In this document: one piece after another, positions 7,726 to 19,200 of the stretch
Numbering within the stretch: the stretch's first letter is position 1
Layout of the letters: every line of letters starts with the position of its first letter
Assembly (NCBI GenBank): GCA_963710665.1
Contig: CAVQBC010000007.1
Span: 1 to 64,000, forward strand
DNA from: CAVQBC01 sp963710665
GTDB lineage: Bacteria; Actinomycetota; Thermoleophilia; Solirubrobacterales; Solirubrobacteraceae
Length of the DNA stretch: 64,000 bases
Direction: 5' to 3'
Made by a program: the position numbers and the translations under genes
The notes under the pieces: generated by a model
Database searches by the model: none
The model's input: the letters and a program-made list of their open reading frames with translations, nothing else
Told to the model about the DNA's origin: nothing

Positions 7726-9960
7726 GTGTCCGGCGAGAACGGCATCGGCGTCCGGCGCCGGCGGGTCGACGGCGAGGCGAAGGTCCGCGGCGCCACGCGC
7801 TACGCGGCCGACATCCCCGTCGCCGGACTCCTGCACGCCCGCCCCGTGCTCTCCCACGAGGCGCACGCGCGGATCCTCGAGATCGACACCGCCGCGGCGC
7901 GCGAGATCCCCGGCGTGGTCGCCGTGCTCACGGCGGCCGACCTGCCGATGGCGCCCGGCGTCCCCGGCCGCCTCGGCGAGCCGCTGGCGCGCGAGGAGGT
8001 CGTCTTCGCGGGCCAGCCGGTGGCCCTCGTGGTCGCCGAGACCGAGGCCGCCGCGGCCGACGGCGCCGCCGCGGTGTTCGCCGACTACGAGCCGCTGCCC
8101 GTGGCCCTCGACCTCGAGGCGGCGATGGAGCCGGGCGCGCCGCTCGCCCGCCCCGGTGAGACGGTGGACCACGACGAGGACGACGGGCGGTACTCCGCCA
8201 ACGTCGTGGGGCGCCGCCGGGTCGGTACCGGCGACGCCGCGGCCGCGCTCGCCTCCAGCGACGTGGTCGTCTCGGGAAGCTTCCGCAGCAGCCCCATGTA
8301 CCAGGCCTACATCGAGCCCCAGACCGCGACGGCCTGGCTCGAGCCCGGCGGCGAGCTCGTCGTGAGCACGAGCACGCAGGGCGCGTTCGCCACCCGCGAG
8401 GGGGTCGCCACCGCGCTCGGCCTGCCGCACGACCGCGTCCGCGTCCGCCCCGCCCCGCTGGGCGGTGCCTTCGGCGGCAAGGTCGTGATCGTCGAGCCGC
8501 TCGTGGCGGCCGCCGCCGTCGCGCTCGAGCGCCCGGTCCGGCTGGTCATGACGCGCATGGAGGACTTCGTGGCGACCAACCCCGCGCCCGGCCAGCTGAC
8601 CGAGCTCGAGGTGGGCGCGACGCGCGACGGGCGCCTCACCGCCCTGCGCGGCCGCGTGATCCTCGACCGCGGCGCCCACAAGGAGTACAACGTCGACATG
8701 CTCGCCGCGATGCTGGCCGGCGGGCCCTACCGGTGGGACGCGCGCGAGCTCGAGGCGCTCGGGGTGCTGACCAACCGGACCAGCACCGGCGCCTACCGCG
8801 CGCCGACCGGACCGCCGGTGTCGTTCGCGCTCGAGACGCTGCTCGACGAGCTCGCCGTCAGGCTCGGCCTCGACCCGATCGAGCTACGGCTGCGCAACGT
8901 CCTCCACGAGGGCGACACCGGCCCCGACGGCAAGCCGTGCCCCGTGATCGGCGCCGAGGAGTGCCTGCAGCGGCTGCGCGAGCACCCGCTGTGGGCCCGC
9001 CGCGGCGACCTGCCCGACGACGAGGGGATCGGGGTCGCGATCGCCTTCTGGCCCGGCGGGCTCGAGCCCGCCGCCGCGAGTTGCCGGCTCGACTCCGACG
9101 GCGGCGTGACGGTCATCACCGGCGCCGTGGACATGAGCGGCACCGAGACGGGCTTCCGCACGATCGCGGCCGCGGCGTTCGGCGTGCCCGAGGAGAGGGT
9201 GCGGGTCGAGGCCGCCGACACCTCCGGGGCCGGGTTCTCGGGGCTGAGCGGCGGCAGCAAGATCATCTACACGGTCGGCCGGGCGGTGGAGCAGGCGGCG
9301 CTGCAGGCGCGTGAGCAGCTGCTCGACATCGCCGCCGCCGAGCTCGAGATCGCCCCCGAGGACCTCGAGATCGCCGGCGGCGCCGTGCAGCCGGCCGGCG
9401 CGCCCGCCCAGGCGATCGAGATCGACGACCTGGCCCGGCGGGTGCTGACCTTCGGAAGCACGTACGCGCCGGTCGAGGGCCACGGCCGGATCGCGCAGGC
9501 CAGCCGGGCGCCCTCGGCCGCCGCGCACCTCTCACACGTCCGCGTCGACCGCGAGACGGGCGGCGTGACGGTGCTCGCCCATGTCGTCGTCCAGGACGTC
9601 GGCCGGGCGCTGAACCCGTCGCTGGTGGAGGGGCAGATGACCGGCGGCGTCGCGCAGGGCCTCGGCTGGGCGCTGCACGAGGGGCTCGCCCACGACGAGG
9701 AGGGCCAGCTCCAGACGGGCTCGATGGTCGATTACACGATCCCCAGCTTCGACCTCGTGCCCGCCATCGAGGCCGACATCGTCGAGGTGCCGGCGCCGGA
9801 CGGGCCGTTCGGCGCCAAGGGCGTCGGCGAGGCGCCGGTGGTCGCGGTCCCGCCGGCGGTGGCCGCCGCGATCGCCGCCGCGACGGGCATCAGGCTGCGC
9901 GAGCTGCCCATGAGCCCCGAACGGGTGTGGGCGGCGCTGTCCGACGGCGCCGCGGGCTGA
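7726..9960 (+). CDS. Xanthine dehydrogenase/aldehyde oxidase family molybdopterin-binding subunit
   Basis: 744 aa from a GTG start. The N-terminal a/b-hammerhead domain (GVRRRRVDGEAKVRGATRYAADI, residues 5-30) is followed by the molybdopterin domains. The cofactor-contact motif GGAFGGK is at 246-252, and the catalytic glutamate lies in GAKGVGE at 696-702 (Glu702), as in XdhB/CoxL-type enzymes. CoxL's CSFR selenation loop is not seen, so CO dehydrogenase is unlikely. The family normally hydroxylates purines, aldehydes or N-heterocycles with a separate [2Fe-2S] subunit and an FAD subunit. Neither lies next to it here, so it must borrow partners encoded elsewhere or be an orphan. Confidence 0.88.
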   Translation: MSGENGIGVRRRRVDGEAKVRGATRYAADIPVAGLLHARPVLSHEAHARILEIDTAAAREIPGVVAVLTAADLPMAPGVPGRLGEPLAREEVVFAGQPVALVVAETEAAAADGAAAVFADYEPLPVALDLEAAMEPGAPLARPGETVDHDEDDGRYSANVVGRRRVGTGDAAAALASSDVVVSGSFRSSPMYQAYIEPQTATAWLEPGGELVVSTSTQGAFATREGVATALGLPHDRVRVRPAPLGGAFGGKVVIVEPLVAAAAVALERPVRLVMTRMEDFVATNPAPGQLTELEVGATRDGRLTALRGRVILDRGAHKEYNVDMLAAMLAGGPYRWDARELEALGVLTNRTSTGAYRAPTGPPVSFALETLLDELAVRLGLDPIELRLRNVLHEGDTGPDGKPCPVIGAEECLQRLREHPLWARRGDLPDDEGIGVAIAFWPGGLEPAAASCRLDSDGGVTVITGAVDMSGTETGFRTIAAAAFGVPEERVRVEAADTSGAGFSGLSGGSKIIYTVGRAVEQAALQAREQLLDIAAAELEIAPEDLEIAGGAVQPAGAPAQAIEIDDLARRVLTFGSTYAPVEGHGRIAQASRAPSAAAHLSHVRVDRETGGVTVLAHVVVQDVGRALNPSLVEGQMTGGVAQGLGWALHEGLAHDEEGQLQTGSMVDYTIPSFDLVPAIEADIVEVPAPDGPFGAKGVGEAPVVAVPPAVAAAIAAATGIRLRELPMSPERVWAALSDGAAG

Positions 9961-9964
9961 GCGC

Positions 9965-10561
9965 TCAGCCGTCGGGCGCGGCCGGGTCGCCCGCCGGCAG
10001 CACGTCGTTCGCCCACTCGCGCCGCTTCCAGTCGGGGACCGGCGGCTCGACGCCGGCGTGCGGCACGAACCGCGAGCGCTCGACCAGCGTGTAGCGGTGG
10101 ATGTAGCGGGGGCAGTTCGGGAACACCTCGTCCGCGCGCACCCGGATCACGAACTGGGCGCCGGGGTAGGCGGCGCGCAGCTCGTCGTCGGGGTCGATGC
10201 TCGCCGTCCCGTTGAGCCGCAGGCGGCGCCGGTCCTCGAAGGAGATGAACAGCAGCCCCACCGCGGGGTTGACGAGCATGTTGCCCGCCGACAGGAACAT
10301 GCCGTTGCCGTCGTAGCACGGGAACGCCACCGTGCGCTCGTCGAGCACCCGGACGAACCCGGGGTCGCCGCCCTTGTACGAGCACGACGGGCGGCCGTGC
10401 TCGTCGGCCGTGGCGAGGAAGAGCATGTCCATGCTCTCGATGAAGGCGCGGTCGCCGTCGTCGATCCGGTCGGTGACCTTGCGCTCCTCGAGCCGATCGG
10501 CGAGCCGGCGGGTGTCGAAGCGGTCCTGCAGCCGGCGGCTGCCGTCGTGGTAGAAGCCCAA
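9965..10561 (-). CDS. Pyridoxamine 5'-phosphate oxidase-family FMN-binding protein
   Basis: 198 aa split-barrel flavoprotein. MLFLATADEHGRPSCSYKGGDPGFVRV (about residues 46-72) is the typical opening strand pair, and VNPAVGLLFISF with LRLNGTASI forms the FMN/phosphate-binding barrel. An Arg-rich late segment (CPRYIHRYTLVERSRFVP) matches the 'pyridoxamine 5-phosphate oxidase-related' group rather than true PdxH. These proteins reduce small redox-active molecules or bind heme/F420/FMN; the exact substrate is unknown. It is the last gene of a leftward series nitrilase-asnB-this gene, with a 69-base gap from asnB, and converges with the molybdopterin gene (4-base gap). Confidence 0.8.
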   Translation of the reverse strand: MGFYHDGSRRLQDRFDTRRLADRLEERKVTDRIDDGDRAFIESMDMLFLATADEHGRPSCSYKGGDPGFVRVLDERTVAFPCYDGNGMFLSAGNMLVNPAVGLLFISFEDRRRLRLNGTASIDPDDELRAAYPGAQFVIRVRADEVFPNCPRYIHRYTLVERSRFVPHAGVEPPVPDWKRREWANDVLPAGDPAAPDG

Positions 10562-10630
10562 CGCGTCCCTCCTCCCGGCGCCCCGGCGCGAGCCTAGACC
10601 GGGGCGGCCCGGCGCGGCAAGGCGCCGGCC

Positions 10631-12133
10631 TCAGGCGGTCGCGTGGCGGCTGATCGCGACCTCGGCGCGCACGCCGCCGAGGTGCTCGTGGAAGATGCGG
10701 TGGTAGTAGGCCTCTTCGCGCGTGCGCAGCGGTGGCGTGACCGCGTTGCGCTCGGCCTCGAACTCGTCCGCGGAGACCTGGGCCTCGACGGCGGAGCTCA
10801 GCGCGTCGCGCGCGCCGCTGCCGTCGCCGAACTCGGCCTTCACGCGCCACAGCAGGTCGTGCGGAAGCCAGCCCTCGAACGCCTCGCGCAGGAGCTTCTT
10901 CTCCGGCCGGTCCGGCCCGGAGATCTTGAGCTCGGCGGGGATGCGCATCGCCCACTCGATGACCTTCTGGTCCAGGAACGGGACGCGCGCCTCGAGCCCG
11001 TGGGCCATCGTCACGCGGTCGCAGCGCTGGAGGTTGAGGTTGTGGAGGTTGCGCAGGGTCCGGACGAGCTCGGCGTGCAGGGCGTCGGGCTCCTGGAACT
11101 CCTGCATGTACTCGTAGCCCGCGAACAGCTCGTCGGCGCCCTCGCCGGTGAGCACGACCTTGACGTGCTGCACGGTGAGGCGGGAGAGCATGAAGTTGGG
11201 GACGGCGCTGCGGACGAGGCCGGGGTCGAAGGACTCGATCGCGCGCACGACCTGCGGCAGCGACTTCAGCGCGTCCTCGGCGGTGTAGGTCGTCTCGTAG
11301 TGCTGGGACCCGATGTACTCGGCGACCCGGCGCGCGGCGGCGAGGTCGGGCGAGCCGTCGCTGCCGACGGCGAAGGTCTGCAGGGTCTCGCCGCGGTCGG
11401 CGAGCACCTTGGCGGCGATGGCGGCGACGAGGCTCGAGTCCAGGCCGCCGGAGAGGAAGACGCCGACGGGCACGTCGCCCATCAGCTGGCGCTCGACGGC
11501 GTCGATGAGCACGTCGCGCGTCCCGGGCAGGATGTCCTCCGGGGCGGGCGGCGGATCGACGGGCCTGTCGGGCACCGCGCTCGCGAAGCGCACGAGGCCG
11601 TGCTGCGGCGTCCACGAGCAGCCGGGCGGGAACGGCTCCACGTACGGGCGCCAGTCGTCGTCGTAGGCGTGCATCTCCGATGCAAAGCGCACGCTGCCGT
11701 TGCGGTGGGCCCAGTAGAGCGGCTTGATCCCCACGGGGTCGCGCGCGGCGACGAAGCGCCCGTCCTCGCCGGCGACGACGAAGGCGAACATGCCGTTGAG
11801 CTCGGCCAGGGCCTTGGGGCCCCCGTCGTCGATGAGGTGCAATGCGACCTCGTTGTCCGACGACGTCTGGAAGGTGTCCTCGTCGAGGCGGACGCGGACG
11901 TCGAGGTGGTTGTAGACCTCGCCGTTGCCGACCAGCCACAGATCGCCGTCCCCGCTGACGAGCGGCTGCTTGCCGCTCTCGAGGTCGACGATCGAGAGCC
12001 GCTGGTGTCCCAGCCAGCTTCCGTTGACCGATACGGACCCCTGGTCATCGGGTCCGCGGTGCTTCAAGCGCTCGAGCATCCGCTCGAGTGCGGCTGGGTC
12101 TGAACGGCCATGCTCGGCGACGATTCCACACAT
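10631..12133 (-). CDS. asnB: Asparagine synthase (glutamine-hydrolysing)
   Basis: 500 aa class-II glutamine amidotransferase plus synthetase. The mature N-terminus would expose Cys2 (MCGIVAEHG), the nucleophile of the glutaminase site, followed by RLSIVDL, NGEVYN and the SSDNEVALH ammonia-channel region. The C-terminal ATP-pyrophosphatase domain carries the PP-loop SGGLDSS near 226-232 and the LTGEGADELFAGY motif. The enzyme makes asparagine, AMP and PPi from aspartate, glutamine and ATP. Length is close to that of actinobacterial/E. coli AsnB. It starts only 10 bases after the nitrilase-family gene on the same strand, so the two amide-metabolism genes are almost certainly co-transcribed. Confidence 0.92.
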   Translation of the reverse strand: MCGIVAEHGRSDPAALERMLERLKHRGPDDQGSVSVNGSWLGHQRLSIVDLESGKQPLVSGDGDLWLVGNGEVYNHLDVRVRLDEDTFQTSSDNEVALHLIDDGGPKALAELNGMFAFVVAGEDGRFVAARDPVGIKPLYWAHRNGSVRFASEMHAYDDDWRPYVEPFPPGCSWTPQHGLVRFASAVPDRPVDPPPAPEDILPGTRDVLIDAVERQLMGDVPVGVFLSGGLDSSLVAAIAAKVLADRGETLQTFAVGSDGSPDLAAARRVAEYIGSQHYETTYTAEDALKSLPQVVRAIESFDPGLVRSAVPNFMLSRLTVQHVKVVLTGEGADELFAGYEYMQEFQEPDALHAELVRTLRNLHNLNLQRCDRVTMAHGLEARVPFLDQKVIEWAMRIPAELKISGPDRPEKKLLREAFEGWLPHDLLWRVKAEFGDGSGARDALSSAVEAQVSADEFEAERNAVTPPLRTREEAYYHRIFHEHLGGVRAEVAISRHATA

Positions 12134-12143
12134 GTCTGGGCTC

Positions 12144-13025
12144 TTACCCTAGCGACATTGGTTCAACCATTGATTCTGTGACGGGCAATACCGTTGCAGC
12201 AGGCGCATAGGCATGCGGGATTCGGTCCCCGACGTGATCGATCTCGAACCGGGCCGCCTCGACCGCCGCGCGGGGGTCGACCTCGCCGATCGCCATCCCC
12301 GGCCGGTGGGTCGTGCTCGCCACCACCGTGCCGTCGGGATCGACGACCTTGGCGTGTCCCAGGAAGCGCAGCGGACCCCAGGGCCCGGTCTGGTTGGAGG
12401 ACACCCACACGACCTGGTTCTCCACCGCGCGCGCCACGTCGAGCACGTCGAAATGGCGCGTCTGGCGGTCGGCGCCCACGCGCGCCGAGGGGTTGCGGCG
12501 GTCGACCGGCCACGCCGCCATGCACGTGACGATCTCCGCGCCGTCGAGGACCAGCGAGCGGGCCGCCTCGGGGAAGAGCTTGTCGTAGCAGAGCATCATC
12601 CCCACGCGCCCGACCGGGGTGTCGAACGCGCAGAAGCCGTCGCCCGCGCGGTAGGCGAAGCGCTCCGCGGGCGGCACGTGGACCTTGCGGTGCCGGCCGA
12701 GCACGCCGTCGCCGCTCACGCACACCGCGGAGCTGTAGGGGCGGTCCGGGCCGGCCTCGGTGTAGCCGGCGCACACGACGAGGTCACCCGCCAGCTCCAC
12801 CAGGCGGGCGATCTCGGGGCCGTCGGGGTCGAGCGCGGGCGGCAGCAGCGGGCCGGGCTCGTCGCCGACCGGCTCGCGCATGTAGCCGCCGAGCGTCGAC
12901 TCCGGGAACACCACCATGGCCGCGCCGCGCGCCCGGGCCCGGGCCAGCGTCCGCTCGATGCGGCCGAACGCCTCGGCCACGGTGCCCCCGAAGGGCTGGG
13001 CGACGGCGGCGATGGCGCAGGGCAT
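12144..13025 (-). CDS. Carbon-nitrogen hydrolase (nitrilase-superfamily amidase)
   Basis: 293 aa from the ATG at 13025. The Glu-Lys-Cys catalytic triad is visible: Glu42 in VVFPES, Lys114 in GRHRKVHVPP and Cys146 in MLCYDKLFPE. Overall form is a single nitrilase domain, as in aliphatic amidases, beta-ureidopropionase-like or omega-amidase enzymes; FPEA/FPES plus LCYD fits the amidase/carbamoylase side rather than true nitrile hydrolysis. It would release ammonia from a small amide or N-carbamoyl compound. It is the first gene of a unit with asnB, which suggests nitrogen scavenging or amide recycling. An upstream in-frame start at 13109 exists but adds a non-conserved Arg-rich leader. Confidence 0.87.
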   Translation of the reverse strand: MPCAIAAVAQPFGGTVAEAFGRIERTLARARARGAAMVVFPESTLGGYMREPVGDEPGPLLPPALDPDGPEIARLVELAGDLVVCAGYTEAGPDRPYSSAVCVSGDGVLGRHRKVHVPPAERFAYRAGDGFCAFDTPVGRVGMMLCYDKLFPEAARSLVLDGAEIVTCMAAWPVDRRNPSARVGADRQTRHFDVLDVARAVENQVVWVSSNQTGPWGPLRFLGHAKVVDPDGTVVASTTHRPGMAIGEVDPRAAVEAARFEIDHVGDRIPHAYAPAATVLPVTESMVEPMSLG

Positions 13026-13266
13026 GGCCGGATTCTGGGGTGCTGCGGCACCCGCGCGTACCGTTCGGATGTCGAAGCCGGAGGGCCTCCGGCTATACGG
13101 ACGGTCCACCCGGCCGCCCGCGATGTCCGGCTCAGCCCGGCCGGTCCGCCACGATCACCGCGCGGTCGCGGTCGGCCCACGCGACGTGCGGCCGGAGCCC
13201 GGCGGCGCGCAGCGCGGGGTGGAAGACCGGCTCGTCCACCGCGGCCGAGTGTCGCGCGCGCTCGGC

Positions 13267-14896
13267 TCAGCGAGCGCGGTTCCGGCCGTCGTCGCGCGCG
13301 CCGCCGCCGCTCGGCGCGCTCCCGGGCGGCCCGGCGGCGTTCGGCGCGGCGTGAGGCGCGCTTCGGCTTCGGGTGGACCACCCGGATCGTGCGGGTCGTG
13401 GTCCCGGTGAGCCCCTCCGGGCCGCGCGCGTCGACCCGCATCCGGAAGCGCCCGCGCGACGGCGGCGTCCACGCGATCCGGTGGCGGCCGTGGGGCAGCG
13501 TCTCGCGACGCTGCAGCAACAGGCCGCGGGTGCCCCACACGCGGACGGTGACCGCCGAGACCTTCGACAGCGAGTAGGCCAGCGTCGTCTCGCGGCGCGC
13601 CCGCGCCCCGCGGACGCGGGCGACGCGGATCCGCGGCGGCTCGCGCTCGTAGCGGGCGAAGCGCTTCGCCATCCGGCAGTAGGCGCGCCGCCCGGTGCGG
13701 GCGCACAGCTCGTCGAGGAAGCTCGTGGTCAGGCGGTGGTAGTGCAGGGTCGACTCGCGGCCGCCCGCCGAGTACAGCGACCACGCGCCGGTGTCGAAGC
13801 GCGGGAGGACGCGGCGGGCGGCGCGGTCGCCGCTGCGCGCGAGGCGCCGGGCCTGTCCGCCGCCGGCGAGGACGGCGGCGTCGCGCAGCCCGCCGATGGC
13901 CTGCAGCTCGCCGTTGAGGATCCGCATCCCGGGGTCGAACGAGTACATCGGGTAGCGGCTGCCGCCGGGGGCGGGGACGGCCACGCCGACCGGCGGCGGC
14001 TGCTCGAAGGCGCCGAGGGCGCGGCGCGCGAGGCGGGCGTAGCGCGGCTCCCCGAGCGCGCGGGCGCCGCGCACGAGCGCCTGCACGGCGGTCGCCTGGG
14101 CCATCCCGCTGATCCACGGCGGCGTGCCGCCGCCGTAGGAGAAGTAGTACTCCCAGGCGAGGAAGCCGCCGCGCGGGGCCGCGAGGGCCACGAGCCCGTC
14201 GAGGTCGCGGCGCAGGGCCGCGCGCCGGCACGCGGAGCGGGGGTCGCGCCGCGCCCGCAGGCAGGCGTGGGCCAGGCCGTTGACGCGACCCCAGCTCGCC
14301 AGCGGGTGCAGCTGGAAGCCGCGGCCCACGTAGTACTGCAACACCGCGGGGCCGGCCACCCGCCGCTCGCCCGGGGCGGGCATCGGGTCGCGCGTCCACG
14401 CGACCGTGTTGCGCCGCAGCTGCTCGAACGCCGGGGCGAAGCGTCCCGGCCCGAGCCGGCCCGCGGCCGCCAGCTGCTCGACGCTCGCCACGACCGCCGC
14501 GAGCTCGGCCTGCCGGGCGCCCTCGAGCCGGCCCACGGCGGCGCGCGCGGCCTCGTAGTCGCGGCGCATGCGATCGTGCTCGGCGCGCGTCAGGCGGCCC
14601 TCCAGCAGCGCCCGGCGCAGCGCCGCGGGGACGGTGGGCGAGGCGCGAAGGCGCCGGAGCTCGGCGCGCCGCCGGGCCTCGCGCGCGGCCGCGCGGGCGC
14701 GACGCTCGCGCGCCGCGGCGCGCGAGGCGGCCCCGGGCCACAGCTCATGGGCCGGGAAGGTCGCATCGGTCTGCACCGGCTCCGGCGGGGGCGTCTCGCC
14801 GCCGCAGCCCGCCGCCACGCCGGCGCCCAGCGCCGCGACCGCCAGCACGGCGGTGGCGCGGCGTGCGACGCACGAGCGGACGCCCTCCTTGGCCAC
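13267..14896 (-). CDS. D-glucuronyl C5-epimerase-like lipoprotein (3' end frame uncertain)
   Basis: Begins at ATG 14896 with a lipoprotein signal; the lipobox VAAGC places the lipidated cysteine at residue 31. After an Ala/Arg-rich helical stretch (50-130), residues ~200-430 resemble the alpha-toroid domain of D-glucuronyl C5-epimerases: WEYYFSYGGGTPPWISGMAQA, YPMYSFDPGMRILNGELQAI and SLYSAGGRESTLHYHRL. A beta-sandwich-like tail (residues ~455-510) follows. The raw frame then runs on as Arg-rich sequence to 12716, inside the nitrilase gene, which is implausible. In the next frame a stop lies at 13267, so I infer a one-base error near 13290-13310. Role: modification or binding of uronic acid-containing polysaccharide at the cell surface; enzyme activity is not certain. 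Confidence 0.65.
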
Positions 14897-15094
14897 GTCC
14901 CCAGGATCCCACGGGGAGGAGACGGGCGTGCCGCTAGCGGCCGCCCTCGTATATACGCCACGCCTCTCGCGGCCGATGACCTTCGCCTGGAGCCACCCAG
15001 GACAGTCGAGATACGTCTGTATCCCTCGTGTCGTGGGCGCCCCCAGGCTCGATCCTCGACCACGAGAGTCGGGCCGTATTTACGAGGACGACCA

Positions 15095-15489
15095 CTAGTG
15101 GCTCGCGGGCTCCACGGGAGCCCCGCCGCCCGCCACGCCTGGAAGCCGCCGTCGAGGTCGGTGGCGCGCGAGAAGCCGATCTCCTGCAGCGCGGCGGCGG
15201 CCAGGCTCGACGTGTAGCCCTCGTCGCACATCACGATGACCCGGCGGTCCAGGTCGCCGATGCGGGGGTCGTAGCCGCCCGAGTCAGGATCGCAGCGCCA
15301 CTCGAGCACGTTGCGGTGGATGCGCAGCGCGCCGGGCACGTCGCCGTCGGCGGCCAGTTGGTAGTCCTGGCGGATGTCGATCAGCACCGCGCCCTCGCGC
15401 ACCGCGTCGCGGGCGGCCTCGGGGCCGATGCGCTCCAGGCGTTCGCGCGCCTCGGCGAGCACGTCGTCGATGGTCCGGCGCGGCGGCAT
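15095..15489 (-). CDS. Rhodanese-like domain protein (one apparent frameshift at its 3' end)
   Basis: About 131 aa single rhodanese domain: AVLIDIRQDYQLAADGDVPGA opens the fold, and the active-site loop is MCDEGYTSS, with Cys in the expected nucleophile position. The C-terminal helix DLDGGFQAWRAAGLP is characteristic. In the raw frame the product continues as nonsense into the epimerase gene. In the adjacent frame GLP is followed by VEPASH and TAG at 15095-15097, a normal rhodanese ending. One missing base near 15114 (in the CCCGTGG run) would restore it. Likely a cytosolic sulfur transferase or regulatory rhodanese. The ~200 bases downstream to the epimerase start hold short palindromes such as CGTATATACG (14948-14957) but no gene. 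Confidence 0.78.
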
Positions 15490-15553
15490 CCAGCGGAGCC
15501 TAGCCCGAGCCGGGCGGCGGTGCCCGCCGCCCGGCCCTGCTCCGATGTGATGG

Positions 15554-17734
<2,181 letters not shown>

Positions 17735-17758
17735 GAAAAGAGTCGTCTCCTGGGTAAA

Positions 17759-17779
17759 TCTCAGTTGCCGAGACTCAGG
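17759..17779 (-). promoter_or_regulatory. Weak HAIR-like (HspR-type) site upstream of the clp gene
   Basis: Read on the minus strand, the site is CCTGAGT, seven bases, then ACTGAGA. The HAIR consensus for HspR is CTTGAGT-N7-ACTCAAG. The left half has one mismatch, the right half has three or four. Position and spacing are right for a heat-shock operator, but the match is poor and no hspR gene is in the window. Tentative. Confidence 0.25.
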
Positions 17780-17941
17780 TTAGATGCACGCCCCTCCAGC
17801 AGGTGTGCGTATGGGCACAGTCGTCCGGAGGACGGTTTTCGACCGTTCTGCCGTTTGAGGGGTTCGCTTGGCCGCGGAGCGGCGCTAGGGTGGGCTCGCT
17901 GCCACGGCGCGGGGGCGCCGCCGGCACCTAGCGAGGGGAGC

Positions 17942-18874
17942 ATGTCGGTGAAGACAGTCGTCGCGGCGCTCAGCGCCTTCATCTTTCTCATCGTGGTCGC
18001 CACGGCGGGGGCGGCACCACGGGGCGTCGACGTCAAGGACGTCGCCAAGACGCGCGCGGAGGTGCGCGCGCACTGGACGGCCGAGCGGATGCGGGAGGCG
18101 GTGCCCGTCACGCCGGAGGCGGAGGGCGAGCAGGTCGCGCCGAACGACACCACCGCCGAGCCGCCGCCGGCCGACACCGATCTCGCCCCCGCCGCACCCG
18201 CGCCGACGTCGTTCCCCTTCTCGAGCGGCGAGTACCAGGGCGACTACCCCGGCACCTACGGGCGCGTGTTCTTCACCGACGACGGCATCGACTACGTGTG
18301 CTCGGGCACGGCGATCAACAGCCAGAACCGCTCGGTGGTGTGGACGGCCGGCCACTGCGTCAACGACGGCCCCGGCGCCTTCCACACGAACTGGATGTTC
18401 ATCCCGGCCTACCGGGACGGGGTCCGGCCGTACGGCACCTGGACCGCGCGCGAGCTGCTGACCACCAACGGCTGGGGCCAGCGCGGCGACATCAGCTACG
18501 ACCTCGGCGCGGCCGTGATGAGCACGAGCGGCGGCGTCGCGCTCAACGACGCCGTGGGCGGGCTCGGGATCGCCTTCGACGCTCCGCGCGAGCAGACCTA
18601 CACCGCGTTCGGCTACCCCGCCGCGCCGCCGTTCACCGGCGAGCGGTTGCGGACCTGCACCTCGGCCTACGGCGCCAGCGACCCCGGCACGGTGCCGTCG
18701 ACGATGGCGATCGGCTGCGACATGACGGGCGGCGCGAGCGGCGGCGGCTGGGTGGTCGGCAACGCCGTGCACTCGGTCGTCAGCTACGGCTACGGCGACC
18801 AGCCGAACGTCATCTACGGTCCCTACCAGAGCACCGAGGCGCGCGCGCTGTTCGACGCGGCGGCGGCTCGTTAG
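17942..18874 (+). CDS. Secreted trypsin-like serine protease
   Basis: 310 aa. A signal peptide (VVAALSAFIFLIVVATAGAA) is followed by a pro-region rich in Pro/Ala/Asp (residues ~60-95) that could act as linker or propeptide. The chymotrypsin-fold catalytic triad is readable: His138 in WTAGHCV, Asp187 in SYDLGAAVM and Ser266 in GGASGGGW. Two cysteine pairs (VCSGT/GHC and CTSAYG/GCDM) could form disulfides. Similar to the V8/glutamyl-endopeptidase-like and Streptomyces-type extracellular proteases. The ATG at 17942 follows the purine-rich GGGGAG. Divergent from the Clp gene; the 207-base gap contains a short hairpin (17832-17846). Confidence 0.9.
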   Translation: MSVKTVVAALSAFIFLIVVATAGAAPRGVDVKDVAKTRAEVRAHWTAERMREAVPVTPEAEGEQVAPNDTTAEPPPADTDLAPAAPAPTSFPFSSGEYQGDYPGTYGRVFFTDDGIDYVCSGTAINSQNRSVVWTAGHCVNDGPGAFHTNWMFIPAYRDGVRPYGTWTARELLTTNGWGQRGDISYDLGAAVMSTSGGVALNDAVGGLGIAFDAPREQTYTAFGYPAAPPFTGERLRTCTSAYGASDPGTVPSTMAIGCDMTGGASGGGWVVGNAVHSVVSYGYGDQPNVIYGPYQSTEARALFDAAAAR

Positions 18875-18950
18875 CGCGCGCGACGCCGACCTGATCGCCA
18901 CGCGGCCGGCGCCGGGCGAGACCCTGGCGCCGGGCGCCGAGGTCGCCGCC

Positions 18951-19187
18951 GTGCTGCGCGTGCCGCCCGATTGGGACGCGCAGGCCGCGGGGCTCGCGCT
19001 CGACCTCGACGGCGAGGACGTCACCGGCCGCTGCGCGCTGCGCACGGACCGGATGTGGCCGCCGCGCCGCGTGGAGCTCGTCCTGCGCGCGGACGACCTC
19101 GCCGCGGGCCCTCACGAGGCGGTCGTGCGCTGGCGTGGCGCCGGCGGGGCGCCGCTCCGCCACGCGTGGGCCTTCGAGGCCGGCTGA
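18951..19187 (+). CDS. Small hypothetical protein, beta-sandwich-like
   Basis: 78 aa from a GTG at 18951; the same frame is open upstream to the end of the protease gene, so the true start may be earlier (the sequence ...RPAPGETLAPGAEVAAVLRVPPDW reads sensibly). Alternating hydrophobic strands (ALDLDGEDVTGR, RVELVLRADDL, EAVVRWRGAG, HAWAFEAG) look like a bacterial Ig-like or fibronectin-like domain. There is no signal peptide in this reading. It ends 13 bases before acoX. I cannot name a function; it may be a C-terminal module detached from the protease by a frame error, or an independent gene. Confidence 0.45.
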   Translation: MLRVPPDWDAQAAGLALDLDGEDVTGRCALRTDRMWPPRRVELVLRADDLAAGPHEAVVRWRGAGGAPLRHAWAFEAG

Positions 19188-19200
19188 CTACGATCGGCAC

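Noticed and set aside
7726..9960. Aerobic CO dehydrogenase large subunit (coxL)
   Set aside because: The CoxL active-site loop with CSFR is absent, and coxM/coxS are not adjacent.
17820..17846. Hairpins followed by TTTT as a terminator
   Set aside because: They lie between divergent starts, where a terminator has no transcript to end. The stems are only five base pairs.
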